Assembly (NCBI GenBank): GCA_024036415.1
Contig: JAMWET010003506.1
Location: forward strand, 159,501-223,500
DNA: 64,000 nt
DNA from: Prochilodus magdalenae
Lineage: Eukaryota > Chordata > Actinopteri > Characiformes > Prochilodontidae
Reading direction: 5' to 3'
Positions within the stretch are counted from its first letter, which is position 1, and each line of letters begins with the position of its first letter. The translations under genes were made by a program, and so were the position numbers. Shown in pieces: positions 27,401-41,489 of the stretch. The notes below the pieces were generated by a model. It did no database searches. It was not told the origin of the DNA and saw nothing but the letters and a program-made list of their open reading frames with translations.

Positions 27401-29488
27401 TTTACTCATCCTCCCCTTATAACGGAGTGTGGATTGAAAATCTCCTCCAAGTCTCGAGTTATATTTTCGCTATGTGACTTAAAGATCTAAAAGATCCAGA
27501 CTTCCACACCCGTGCCTTTTATTAAGCAGGATATATGGGTATTGACATTGTGTGTGGACGTGGAATAACTTATACGATAACGTTAATGGCGCTTATTCCC
27601 TGCAGCTTGTGCAGGGTTATGGTCACAGTCTTCCGCTATCGCAGTAAATCCATAGAAAGGCGGCGGATACCGGGACAGACGCCTCTAAATTACCTTAAAG
27701 CAGCTTTCCTGTCCCTAGCTCCACGTCTCAGCCTCGCACTCTGCCGCTGGTTTGAGCGTTTTCATCAGAATTAAAGAGAGGGGGGGCAGTGGAGTGTGAA
27801 CACATAGCCAACACATTCACATTAATATCAGTGCAAGTCTGAGGGAAAGGACAAGAACGCTGAGGTAATCCACTGAAACAGGAGACAAGCCAAAGAAACA
27901 AAGGAAAATTAAAGAGACCAGGCAAACAAACTATGAACTAAAGCCTGTCTCGCAAAGCAGACAGGGCTCCTGACCACAATTAGCTCCACAAAACCAAATG
28001 GAATGTGGTTGATAACTTTGAGACTATCGAGGTTTAGATACTCAGGCTGTGAATAATCATCATGCAGGAGCACATGACAGTAAAAGACGTGAGAAACACG
28101 TAGCTGAGTATCTAAATTTTGTGCGTAAACATCCAGAAAGCAAAGCACTTATAACAGTAAAGAGCAGTGAGCGCTTTGAGCTCAATGAGCTAGTGCTTAC
28201 TGGAGTAATAACTGCTGTATATTCTTAATTAATATGGACAATTATTTGCTGCGATTGATGCAACGCACGTCACCAAGACCCTAAAAGGTCCAAACAGGTG
28301 GACCTTCATCAGAAGGGTGATCAGTAGATTTCACTGATGGCTCCAAAAGCTGTTTAGGAACTAAAATCCTGAGTTGGAAGTCTAAAGTTGGTTGGCTAAG
28401 CAAGATGTCCTTCAGGTCTGAGCTGGGAAAGACTACAAAGGAGACAGCAAGAGTGACACAGAAGACAAAACGAGACTGGACACTGCATTCAAATATACTT
28501 TTATCTGCCTTCATTAGCACATCTTTTAAATCAGATTGGGAAATCTCGAGTTTCTGGTGATGCATGTACTGGTGCTCTAGTTATTTTCAGCAGGAGGCCG
28601 GTCAACAAGTTGAGAAGAGTCGCTCTTGTCACCAGCACTGGAAAAAAACCCTACATCTGTATCAGAGAGATCATCAAATCAGTTGTAGCAGTCATCATGC
28701 CCTCTCCACACAGGGTGATGTCACTGGTGTCCTGACCCAGGCTCTCAGCAGGGTGGCGGAATGGAGATGGCACAATTGCACCCTAGCTGTTTCATCAATT
28801 CAGAGGCACTTCCCACACGTGGCTCTCATCCAGAAGGCTCTAGGTGGCGAGGCCTGATCTGCCGGTCGGCTGACAGGGAAGTCAATGGTAGGGCACTCGC
28901 AATGTCGGCCGCACACAGCTCTGACATCAATGGGATGGTGTGCGACTGCAGAAGAGACATCACGGGACAGCGTTTAAGCAGCAGCTAGAGCCTGGAATAG
29001 CACACATCTGACGCAGCGTATGGGACTATTATGTCCAAGCTGGCCTCCCCAGAGGCACAGTAACTTCCATTCATTCAAATTGGGATAATGTTTTGTGTGT
29101 GCTTGGTCTCAGTTATAATAACCTGATCGGTTGGAATTCCACCGCTTCAGTATTGAGGGAATGTGACTCTGAAGTACCCATGCAATTCCATTCCAGAATA
29201 CTCACTTGAGCCTCTACAAAGCTTGGCCTGGTTGCGGCTGGCAGAGAGAATGATTGTGGGCTGCAGAAACGTTCACAAGTCCACATGCCTTTGGGTGTGC
29301 CAGTGGCTTGTATCATTACCCCTCTCAGACTCCTGGGCTAAGCCTTTCCAGACAGACGGTAATGATAATACACTTATTAGACTGTCAAAACACAATCTCT
29401 ACTTAATCTCACTTAATGGCCTCCAATGGCAATTAATTAGCTGGGAGGTTTGAGCTGCTGCATGCAATAGTGGGAGTTCATATGATCA

Positions 29489-29569
29489 GACACACACAGA
29501 CAGACAGACAAACACAAACAGACACAGCCAGAAAGACAGACAGACAGAGACAGACAGACACAGTTAGAA

Positions 29570-29606
<37 letters not shown>

Positions 29607-29929
29607 CAGACAGACAGAAAGACAGACAGACAGAGACAAACAGACACAGACAGACACACAGAGACAGACACAGTTAGAAAGACAGACACAGTTAGAAAGA
29701 CAGACAGACAGACACAGTTAGAAAGACAGACAGACAGACAGTCAGACAGACAGACACAGCCAGAAAGACAGAGACAAGCAGACACAGGCAGACACACAGA
29801 GACACACACAGTTAGAAAGACAGACACACACAGACAGACACACACAGTTAGAAAGACAGACAGACAGACAGACACAGACAGACAGACACAGACAGACAGA
29901 CACAGACAGACAGACACAGACAGACAGAC

Positions 29930-29980
<51 letters not shown>

Positions 29981-30180
29981 CAGACACACATACAGACAGA
30001 CAGACACAGACAAACGGACACAGACAGACACACACAGACAGACACACAGACAGACAGACACAGACACAGACAGACAGACACAGACACACACAGACACACA
30101 CACAGACAGACAGACACACAGACAGACGGACACAGACAGACAGATAGACACACAGACACACAGACAGACAGACAGACACA
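29489..30180. repeat. (GACA)n block, about 690 bp
   Basis: GACA units are interspersed with ACAC and with a recurrent CAGTTAGAAAGACAGACAGA module seen at least five times (29559, 29670, 29688, 29715, 29847 and similar), giving a second-order repeat. Open frames on both strands are products of the repeat. Confidence 0.97.
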
Positions 30181-31654
30181 TTGTGTTTTAAGGAGGGCGT
30201 TGTTTGAGGTACAAGAATGGGTAAATAACCAAAAGCAGAGGGGGGCTTTTTTGGTAACATGAAAATGTGTACCTGTGTTTATAACAGTAATGGATAAATC
30301 TGTGTCTGTAGCTGTTGATAGACTTGAAAGATAAAAATAAAGATATTATTTATGTGTAATCATTTTACCTCATAATTCACCATACTGGCAACTGACATGT
30401 TCTTGAATCGATAAGAACCGGAACCTATAGGCAGAATCGGATTTAGAAGCAGAATGGATAAAAACCCCAGCTAACTACACAAAAGTAATGTGATTAATCA
30501 TCATTAATTATCTGAATTTTGTTTTACTCTAAATCGTATATACATAACCTAAAAAAAACTATTTCAAAATGTCTTCTACCATTAACAGTGTGTGAACTAA
30601 TCCTGACAAACAGACCATTTGAACTCTGACTAGAAGTTAAAAGGATTCTTTTCTTACTGCGACTATAGGCATATCAATACAGACTCACTGGCTCACTGCA
30701 ACAAGACAAAAAGATACACAGATTTGCTCACTCAAGCGCACGTTAAGCGGGCTTTTAGCCACTGGTCAGCAACTCTGAGTGCGAGAGTGCATGTGGAGAT
30801 GACTGATGAGGGCTAGAGAGTGAATCCCACACACACAGCTGAGGCTGGGGAAACTCCTCTGACTGCACTATCCATCTCCACACGAATGACCACTAAGCAT
30901 CAACGAGCTAAACACACCTACACACCATTAGCCAGAGCTTGTTTCATTCACAGTGGTCATATGGCCTATCAAACGTGTGTAGCCCATATGCCAGTGTTAA
31001 AAATAAAAAAATAAAAAGATTGTTATGTAAATATAATACATATATATTATACATATATAAGTATATAAACATGTCTATAATCAGTATTTTAGTCATGGAG
31101 AGACTGGAGAGTATTAAAGATGACAAAGGTCTACAGAACTCATGCTGCCTCAAAGTTATGCCAGCTAGTAAAGACAACTTCCAAAGAGAAAGAATTGTGT
31201 GGACTGCAATATCACCTGATTTCATTACAGGAGGTTCAAACTGTCAAAGCTTATTGGCTGAGAGACTGACCAAGACTTTTTGGCGTGACGTGTATTTATT
31301 TCTTAGCATGCCGCCTAGACTGAGGTTGGACGACTTTTGGCATCCGGAAAAACTACAAAACTTTAAAGGACAGGGAAGACACAGGTGAGGTTACAGACTG
31401 CACTGCAATCTTTCAAAACACTGGCAGAGATGTACACTCTCCTGTCAGACTTTCCTTGTTATTCCGTTAGCCGTGAGATTGTCCCTTGCTCTTGCAGCTC
31501 ACCCACCAACCACAACCCAGTAGCAGCAACGCTAGCATCCCACTGCCCAAACCTGTCACACTAATTATTATAAACTTAATGGGTTCCAATGTTGTTAAAG
31601 GGGTGTCCCAAAGGTGGTTCTAGAAAGACACACCCACTTCATTAGGATACACCT

Positions 31655-31870
31655 ACTTGTAATTTAATTGGCTGTACTTTGTAGTTCTACAATTACAGGC
31701 TGTACAATTGTAGTCCCTCCGTTTAACTTTGTTATCCCACTTCCACCCTGCTCTTCAATAGTCAGGACGTCCACAGGACCACCCCAGAGAAGATATTACT
31801 ATGGTGACTGTTGTGGTGGCGGTGTGTTAGTGTGTGTTGTACTGGTATTAGTGGATTGGACACAGAAGAC
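31655..31870. repeat. dispersed repeat, second copy
   Basis: TTGTAGTTCTACAATTACAG, CTTCAATAGTCAGGACGTCC, ACAGGACCACC and GTACTGGTATTAGTGGATTG parallel the repeat at 20520-20985 in the same orientation, with many small differences. A (GA)n run follows directly. Confidence 0.5.
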
Positions 31871-31939
31871 AGAAGACACAGACTGCTGGACTGAGAATAA
31901 CAGAAAGACAGAAAGCGAGCAAGGGAGAGAGACAGAGAC

Positions 31940-32105
<166 letters not shown>

Positions 32106-33574
32106 GCATCCAAAAAAAGGGGTGCAATGCTGTTATGTGTGATTGATGCCCAACAATCTGGGTTCTGAGCGCTGGCCCTCTCATAAGACTTTCCTTAATA
32201 TGGATCATTAGGGCTATACATTTACTTCTAATCACCATATGCTAACCTAATTGGCTTAACCAGACTGTTCCTTATGCCCTCTAACACGCAACACTGTAAC
32301 ACTGGAACTCTAACACCTTCATCAACCGCAACTAACAGGAGCCTAGCCCAAGGCATCTCATCTGGCTAACCAGGCAGTAAAGGTGTTAGGGTGGTGGTTA
32401 GGGAAAAGGGACGGGGGGACACAGAATTAGGAAAAGAGTCCATGCTTTCGCTCTCCTCACTCAGCTCTCTTTTCTCATTAAAGCAGCTGGTCTTCTTTCT
32501 TCCAGCCACCGCTTGAACTTAATTACGGCGAGTGCGCCAGGACGGAGGGCCTAGCGGTTTCCCCCACTGCTCCTTTCAAACGCAGTCTGACGGGATGAGC
32601 TGCTGCAGGAGACAGCGCAGATAGAGTGAGTGAAACTAATTTCACTAACCGTAATTGCTTTGGCTTGAGGCAGAAGAGGGCTGCTTTTGTTTACATTAAA
32701 GAACGCTACCAATGTCAAATGGGAGCATTCGCCAACTTTCAAGACGAATAACAGAACCATCAGAGTGAATGCGGTTCCTGTGCCGAAGTCCGTGCAAAGA
32801 TTTCTTTCAAACTTTTATTAGGTTTGCTCGTCCGACACAATAGGCCATCGGCGCAGCTGTACCCGTCAAATGAAGCTGTATAAAAAGAAGAAGTTTCGAA
32901 ATAGTGACTGTGAAAGCGATGCTTAAACAGAATGCAAATTCCAAACACCGCCGGTCCACATGCAAAGTCGATATCCGCACAAAGCAAGCAAAAGGGCAAA
33001 TCCAATTTACACATTCGCTTAAAATGCCGTACAACATGTGGCGTGGGTACTAAACAAACGATGTCAATGATAAGAGATAAAAATCTGTGTAACGGTGCAG
33101 GCCGAGCGAGGGGAACTCAATAGGAGGTGGCCAACTGCTGCCCAGCAGGTCTCTGTTCACGCCAGCCAAGCGCCCAGTTAAAGACAATACCTAGTCAATA
33201 GGCTCAGTCAATGCCATTAGTCTGAGGGCGAGGGGGGCAAAAAAGGGCTCTTTAGCCTGAGTTAATGACTATTAGAGAGAGGAAGAGAAGCAAACGTGTC
33301 TGAACTACAAGCCTCCGTGTTCAGTCAACAGTAATGTGAAGAAGTGTCTGGTGGCTACAGGGAGAGCAGAGAGAGTGGAGTTGTAGTATTAGAACTGAAA
33401 TATCATTTAACTTAAAGACATTAGAACAACAGGAGTTGTTAAGTGAAAGATCTCCTTAAGAGCACATTGATATATCCTATACTGAGAATGAAAGGCAGAC
33501 CCTGGAGAACTCTATCGTGGATCGTATAGTGAAAACAACTACGCCTGTGTGACCTTTCAGACACATTAACTTAC

Positions 33575-34235
33575 TCATCATCAAATGAATAGTTCCATGA
33601 AAGTTGGTGGGTAGGTTTGACATTGTAAGACATGTGAATGATTCGGATGGTCCTCATTGGTGTTTCTGACTGGTCCAACAGACAAATGCAGACGTTTAGA
33701 GAGCAGTGAGGCCCTCCATGAGCCATCCTGTTGGTGCCAGCACCAATAGCAGACTGCTGAGCGATGCAGGACTACATACACACAGGCCGTTACGACGACC
33801 ATGTCAATGCCACCAAGAATGCAATGTTGTCATGCCAGTGAGAGTCATGGTGTGTCTGTGAATGGAAGCGGGTCATCTTCAGAGACAAGCCCCACTGTTG
33901 TCTTGGTCGAGACAACCAAGCCAAGATGAACGCTTTGTTGTCATGCGCCACAATCTGCAGGAGCTGTGTGAGAATATTTAAGATGCATGGGATTTTATCA
34001 CAGGACACCATTAGGAACCTCTACAACTCCATGCTTAAACGTATGTTGCATTAACAAACATGGCGGCCCAACGCCATACTGAGGGACAGTACATTTGTAT
34101 GTGTAGCTCAATAAATATTGGCCATAGTAGACTAAACTTATCCTCATTTATTGTTCCTGGTAACCTTTATCTTCCTTCCCAATAGAACTGCAATCCCACA
34201 CTTTCCACTGGGTCCAACTATAGTATTTTTGTTTT
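33575..34235 (+). mobile_element. decayed Tc1/mariner-like element
   Basis: The coding remnant is broken by stops and deletions but keeps transposase traces. One reads GTCATCTTCAGAGACAAGCC (family V-I-F-S-D-E-S, the stretch around a catalytic Asp) and another gives Q-D-E-R-F-V-V-M. The last part (ATGGCGGCCCAACGCCATAC, then TGTGTAGCTCAATAAATATT) recurs at 56376-56400 and 62515-62575, so three copies of one family lie in the window. No intact reading frame remains. Confidence 0.7.
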
Positions 34236-37086
34236 AAAATAAAAAAAAAAAAGCATTGTGTGCTGCAGCTTCTCTTTAGCTGAATGCCCAAATTCTGTAA
34301 AGCTTGATGAACCACTTAACAATCGCCACCAAAGCCTGGATTTGTGGATAGAGATTGGAAAGGTCAACTATCACACAGTACAGTAGCAGTACAGTAGGCT
34401 TTTCAGTATTCCTCCCATCCCTGTTCATACCACATGCATGCTTTACTACCTCCTTCCTGCTTGAGTGTTCATCATTAGCCACGGTCAATTGGATTCCTGT
34501 CAGCTACATGCTTCAGCTGCAGGTCACCTTCCAATGAATGAGTAAGCAGGGGGCAAAGAGAGGGCATTCTCTCTCCCTCTCTCTCTTTCACATGGGCTTT
34601 TCCTGCATAGTGGCATGCAACGCTCCACACTCTTGAGTTCAGAGCTCAAGCACTGCGGGGCTGGGGTGAGGGCACGGCAGGCATTAGCATGTCTTGAGCT
34701 GCTAGTGTCAGAGCCAGCACAGATCTGCAGCTGACGGTCTGATTCAACAATATGCTGAATTTAGTGGCCATTAGTGAGGATGGGCTAGCAAGGTCTCCAT
34801 GTACTCTCTGCCAATTGGTGCATTTTGCAGGGCCTGGGTTTGTAAATGGCTAGAAGCGTAGAACAGTGTAACAATGCGGTTATCTCTTGATTGGATAGAG
34901 CTTCTAGCTATAGGTTAAGGGTCAACAGCAGTAATGATAGTGTGTGGCTGGTTGGTGCAAGAACTCCCACTGGCGGGATTATGGGATGCAAGCTGACCAA
35001 AGCCAAAGGAGGGCATATGGAAAGGGCAGAGAGAGAAAAAGAGAAAGAGAGAGAAAGAGAGAAACAGAGAGAGAGAGAAAGAGAATGTCATATGTAGGAG
35101 GAGGAAATCATCATGTGTGAATGCACTCTGAACCACTGTCAACGCTCGTACTTCAACAAAGGACAGTGTCCATCCCTCCGCCCCTCTCTGAGTGAATCAG
35201 TCTCGGCTGCAGCCACGGAAAGGCCATCCCAGCAGATGGTGAGGCACTGAATAAGCACTCGTAGCTCTGAGAGAACTTGATCTTTGGCCTCCTAATTTGC
35301 CGGCCAGTTCTGCTCCTTTTTTTCCCCCCTTCTTGGCAGTGATTTACATGCAAGAATGAATTCTCAGCACTTCCCAGAGCTTATGGGGAAGTGTGAAATC
35401 AAATTGCTATTATGTCCCCTCAAAGTCCCATTTTATTCACACGCTTTGATTCAAATTTAAACATCGAGGGCCATTCTGTGGGTAATGCAGCTCTTCACAC
35501 TTCCCTAATTAATACAAATACTGCATATTTTCGTCCTTAATGCTGTGGACAATGTGCTATATTGAGCAGAACTGATAAAGCAGAACAGGAACCAGCAATC
35601 TAGGTATGAGTACAAGTGTGCGCGCGTGCGTCCACCTCTACCCTTCTCTAATCAGGTAATGAGAATAATCAGAGCTTGAGGTGTAACATGGCCTGCAGCA
35701 AAGGAGAGGAGCACCTTCATCTGCCGTTCATTTCACCGCTCTATTTCAGGAGTTCTCTCTCCTCTTTCTCTCTCACCCTCTCCAGCTCCCCTCTGTATGC
35801 AGGCTAATTATAAGGAGGCTAGGTGAAGTGGGTCGTATCGTAGAGGTGAACTCCCTCTGTTCCACTCTTCTCCTCTACACCTCTCCTTACAGAGATTCAA
35901 TTACTCGCAAGAGCTTCAGTAGCCAGCGTTAGAAGTGAAGATAGATCAACTTTTTCCTACAAGTACATTCATTCGGTGTTATTGCTCTTAACTATCTCTG
36001 GTCCCGAGCGTCCGTCTATTTTAAGTGTTGTCTGCATCGCCTGTAGGGGAATAACGTAACACTCAGTCACGGATTTGATTCTTAATGCAGGGGCCCTGGG
36101 TTCCCTGGCTAGCTAAAAAAAATTCGAAGGCCGTTGCAGACCACAAGTGACACTAAAACAAGACTTTTTACACAATGTCACTACACAAAACAAGTTTGGC
36201 AAAATGTTTCTGCCATGTGTATACAGGAAATATATGAGAACGTCCTTTACTTGTCACTAAATGGGCAAACTAGAACATTGTGATTGATTGTTTCCACTTC
36301 GGAAAAATGTAATTTCCGGAACTGAGACTTCATGAACTCTGACTCTGGTCTCAGAATTAATAGAACCTCATTTGGGCATCACAGAAAGGACTAACTGTGA
36401 CATTGTGCAGGAAGGTTTCAGCTTTGTTAAAGTGAAAGGAGAAGATGAAGGTCCTCTACCTTGTTTTGAAAGCAATAACTTCGCTCTGTGAGCAATTTTC
36501 TCTGAGTTTAAACTGAGTTTCTCTGAGTTTATGATGCAGCTCTGCACTAGACAAAAGACGAAACGAACACCCTTAATATCTAAGTGCAAATTAAATCCAA
36601 GTCTAAGATTCCAGTAGACCGAACAAATGGCGACAATGGGAACTGCCCAGTTTGGAGAAGTGAATTCCGCATGTGGGGTCACGCACCATCATCACAGAAA
36701 CGCTCCATAATGTAGAACTTTGAGTTCTATCCAATCTGATATTATTACTTGTGATGTGATAATATTATTAATTATTATAACACTGTAACAACAGATTATC
36801 TGCACATGTAAAATATTGGATATCGGCATCAGTCAATATGTACATGTAAAATGTCAAATATCAGCTCAGAATTCCCATATTATTAGTAGTTGATGTAGCT
36901 GACATTGCACATGTCTCTGAAGAATATTACTGTTAATAATATTTTATAACTTTGAGGTATTGTGTTATGATGTACTGTATATATGTCACATATCTTAGTA
37001 AATGCCTCATCTTCAGCAGCACAGCCTCCTTTACCTTAACTGGAAAACAAGGGATAAGAGAAAAGGGCGAGGGAAGCAGGGTGATG

Positions 37087-37106
37087 GTGTGTGTGTGTGT
37101 GTGTGG
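37087..37106. repeat. (GT)10 microsatellite
   Basis: Perfect short run. Confidence 0.95.
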
Positions 37107-37228
37107 GCACTTCTCGGAAGAGGTGCAGTGATGGCCAAAAACAATCTTCATCCAAACACAATCGTCCTGTCAGTGTCACTCAGGAGAAAGAGCAAGGCCT
37201 AAAGTGGAGAGCACTGAGAGAATAAAAC

Positions 37229-37251
37229 TGTGTGTGTGTGTGTGTGTGTGT
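37229..37251. repeat. (TG)11 microsatellite
   Basis: Perfect short run. Confidence 0.95.
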
Positions 37252-37458
37252 CTGAGAGGATGATTGAGCATGTGTGTGTGCGTGCAGGAATGTGTGAGTG
37301 CACACTGGAATCTGTGAGCACGCGTGTGTGTGTTTGGGGGTTATGGGGTGGGGCTGTGCAGAGGAGTATGTGCCCGACTGTTGGTCCCCTGCCACTCCTC
37401 AGCATTGATTTAAACAAGCTGCTACCGAGGGGTGGAAGCTCACTGGCCTGAAAAAGGG

Positions 37459-37459
<1 letters not shown>

Positions 37460-37499
<40 letters not shown>
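37460..37499. repeat. (TG)20 microsatellite
   Basis: Perfect run, the third TG run within 420 bp. Confidence 0.97.
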
Positions 37500-37501
<2 letters not shown>

Positions 37502-38178
37502 GACCCACAGGGGGCGAACCCAATTTGATGACCTTCTAAATAGCCTCCTCCCAAATGACAGGCTCAAACTGCTAAAACTAAGCCAAAGAGACAAGCTGCT
37601 CTCTCAGACCGCTATCTGCAGTAAAGATCTGCCTTTATGATTCATCATTTATCAATGTAACTAATAATGAGATGGCAACAATGGCGTGCTCATTGTTATA
37701 CAAAGGCACCAGTGATTCCAATCAATTGTAGAAAATGTCACTACAAACCCTGTCACAGTCCACCAATCTTCCAAAAGTGAAAACAGAGTTTTAGATTTTC
37801 AAAGTGAACCATGACTCCTAGAGCTGGTCTTTAAGTTCAATCAACATACACAAAATTCCATAAGTGTTTGGAAAGTCATTACTTCTGTAATTTTGCCTCT
37901 GTAGACCACTACAACAAACTTACTTATGCCAAAATGTGGGTACAAATAAGTAACTATACTATACTGCTAATTTCTGTGAACAGCCTTATGGGAATTTGTT
38001 GATTGACATGAATGTTTTAGTAACACATTACCAAAACATTTTTTTTTTTTTACGGGCGCCTCAGTTGTAGGTATTGTCCACTTTGTGTGTTACAAACTCC
38101 AAAGAACTAGATAATGATTTGGAGCGACATGATGGGAACGTCTGTGATAGTTTAGCTAATCAGCCTAGAAAGTGACAG

Positions 38179-38280
38179 CCCAGAAACCTGGCTGATCTGG
38201 AGAAGATCTGTGTGGAGGAATGGGCCAAAATCCCTGCTGCAGTGTGTGCAAACCTGGTGAAAAACTACGGGAAAACAGGA
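38179..38280 (+). mobile_element. Tc1-like transposase C-terminal remnant
   Basis: A 34-codon stretch reads [30 protein letters not shown]. This is the characteristic C-terminal tail of fish Tc1-like transposases (E-E-W-A-K-I-P ... L-V-x-N-Y). Preceding sequence from about 38065 may belong to the same element, but I cannot delimit it. Confidence 0.7.
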
Positions 38281-39708
38281 AAACAGGAAACACACAAAAC
38301 AGTTAGCTAGTAATTTGAAGCTTGTAAGCATTTGGTTACTAGAACTTAAGGGGCTGTAAAGAAAAGGAGTATTAACAATTTTGGTTCTAGATTAAAGGCA
38401 GACATTTAAAGCATGCAAAATACATTATATGTTCTATTTAGATTCAGACATAAACTGCTACAAGCTGCACTTCTATCAGTGAGTTAAGAGCCCTGGCACT
38501 GCCACTGTTCTAACTGAAACCAGGCTAGATAACTACTGCTATTCATAGTCAGTGCTGCGTCCAGGACGTCCGCTCACATTTTTTCCTACCCATTATAAAA
38601 CCAAAACATGGCCCTAGCTATTGATTGTCCAGTTCCTCAGGTCCTAAGCAATGAGAACTTGGCATGGCTGTATCTACACAAAGACTACTGGGGGGAAAAG
38701 AGCTTGCATAACACAGTCCTTATTTGTGCAACGTTGCTACAATTGCATCTCAGAAGAGCAAAGAGATGTTTCAGTGGGGACCACTTTCAGAGGTGCACCG
38801 CAGGAGAGCATCATCATGCATCTGAAGGAAGGCCTGTCGACAGCCTGTTCCCCAAATTTCTGAATTTCCATCATGAAATCATTTAAAATAATAAAAGCAA
38901 TGAGATTCGTCTCATCATCGCCGCAGCCAAGTGGAAAATAACTTTGCATTTCAAATGGCATTTCATAAAGGAGACAGCCTGCGCCTCTTTCTTCAGATTA
39001 CTACGCTGTAACAGGCAGAATTGGAATGAGAGCAGTGTGAGAGCGCACGTGCAAGTGTGCACCCACACACACACACTCTGACTGGGACAGACACACGGAG
39101 ATGCACTCAGAGAGACAAATGTGCACGCACACACCACATCAGCTGTAGCGAAAGAAAGACAAAGGCGCGGGAGCATGAAATCCATTTTGGTGGTTTGTGT
39201 GTTGAGCCGTTGTCAGTCTAGCGCTGAAGAGTGCTGTCATGCTGCTAATTAGCGGCATTATTTCTGCCCCCCAGTCCAGCACTGATCATCACACACTCCG
39301 GCCATAACAGCCTGAGAGAAGGGGGTGGGGCGGTGGGTGCTGGCTTGGTTTTAGGTCCATGTCGAGCTTGTGCAGAAGGAACACATTTTGGCACTGCAAT
39401 TTCCTTATAGATAGTCGTGTGTGATATACCAGTTCTGGCTGTAATTCTTCATAAGATATGAGTTCTGTCAGTATGTCACAAACAAGGGCAGATAACGCAA
39501 CGTGCTAACAATGCCAAATATGTTAGCCTGTTTAGTTGAAAGGCTGAGCTGCGGATGTTTCAGGTACATTACAGTGCAAATGAAGACCCTGCAACTCCTG
39601 TTTGAAGTCTATTACAGTTCTAGCTTGTTGTCAAAGGAAGTGGACAAATATGAATAAACACTGATGGAGAAATGCTGATGGATTTAGTGAAGTTCTGTTA
39701 CTATTACA

Positions 39709-39732
39709 ATATATATATATATATATATATAT
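39709..39732. repeat. (AT)12 microsatellite
   Basis: Perfect run. Confidence 0.95.
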
Positions 39733-40420
39733 ACACACTTTTTTCCAGTGTATTCATATTCATAACCAATTCAGATTCTTAATCGTTGATGACGTCCTGA
39801 ATTAAATCACAAGAAAAGGGTATGCTTCAAGGCCAAGGTACAGAGGTAGATACAGAAGTCTTTTCGATGAGGCCCAGTTTGCCTTGCTAGCCTTAACTGA
39901 ACCAGAGATCTTTGTATCTTACTTTGGTGCTCTATAGGCAACCTTTCTGTGTGACACTCAACAAAGAAATTTACTGCACAGTCATTTAGGAACAACCGAC
40001 CATAACTTTACAGAAGGATAAGACTTTCTGCCGCCAGTTCAACACCAAATTACATTTTACAGCATTCTATGGGAGCTAGAAACAATGACTTTCAATATGT
40101 GATATGTGAAGCACTGCAGATTGGTGGAAAAATGTTAGAACTAGTCCAAGATCCACAGGTCCCAAAGAGTCTTGGATTGCATTGCTAGCGTTCAGGAAAC
40201 CAGAGATACTCACCTGTTGTCTTTTCTGACCAGTCCATTTGTTAGGTTTTTTCACGTTGTACATAGCAACAGTTTTAAATGCACGCATACTAATTTGGAC
40301 CTCAAAGTGGTAATGGATAAAATCGTATAGTAGCTGTTTCTAATAAAGATTAGCTAGCTCTAATAAAGAGCTATATATATTCAACTGTGACCTGCTATCT
40401 ATATTATAGATAATATAGAC

Positions 40421-40644
40421 GTGGTTGGTGTAGCTCAGCGGGTAACACCACTATCTGCCAGGGAACCACCACCACAAGTGGGACACTGGGGTTCGAATCC
40501 CAGTCTGCGTGAGTATACTTGGCTACACCAATAAGAGTCCTTGGGCAGGACTCCTAACACTACATTGGCCTACCTGTAATATGATTAACCTTGTAAGTCG
40601 CTCTGGATAAGAGCGTCAGCTAAATGCCGTAAATGTAAATGTAA
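40421..40644 (+). mobile_element. tRNA-derived SINE, copy 1
   Basis: The 224-bp element has a tRNA-like head with an A box (TGGTGTAGCTCAGCGGGTAA) and a B box (GGTTCGAATCC, 40490-40500). A body follows, then the tail GTAAGTCGCTCTGGATAAG, and it ends in short ATGTAA-type repeats. The tail resembles 3' ends of L2-type fish LINEs, which would supply the reverse transcriptase. Two more copies lie in the window. The Pol III boxes read on the plus strand, antisense to the formin gene. Confidence 0.88.
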
Positions 40645-41075
40645 TTATGTCAACATAATAACACCATAATACAGAGAAAAATATTATACCTCACAAATGT
40701 TACGGTATTAGTGCTCACCAGATCTTAGATCTTAGCTGCCGATGCACAACTGTCGAGTGATGACAGACAAAGCCTGAGCTCAAATAAACAAACATTACTC
40801 ACCAGAAGTTAGAACTTTCATTGTATTTAAATTTCAAATGTTAAACTAAAAGGAAAGTGTCCTCAAACATTCATCACATGGTGTATTCAAACAGACTTCC
40901 AACCTTGCATAACCTAATCTGTGGATTCAGGTGTGTTAGATTTGCATTGGCACCAAGCTCTGAAAGAAGATAGACTGCACACAGAGTTGGTAAACACAGA
41001 TGCATCCTACTAGCTGTACTTTTTGTGATGGAATAAGCGAGAAGTGTGGAACGCTGGAAACAGTCCTCTGTCTCA

Positions 41076-41489
<414 letters not shown>

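Noticed and set aside
28281..28857. Frames at 28.3-28.9 kb (ISQSDLKDVLMKADKS on minus; KKTLHLYQRDHQI on plus)
   Set aside because: They look faintly protein-like, possibly an old transposon, but I could match neither strand to any family and there are no inverted ends.
29564..30260. Cys/Val/Ser-rich open frames resembling a cysteine-rich protein
   Set aside because: Direct translation of the (GACA)n array. Cysteines come from TGT/TGC codons of the repeat.
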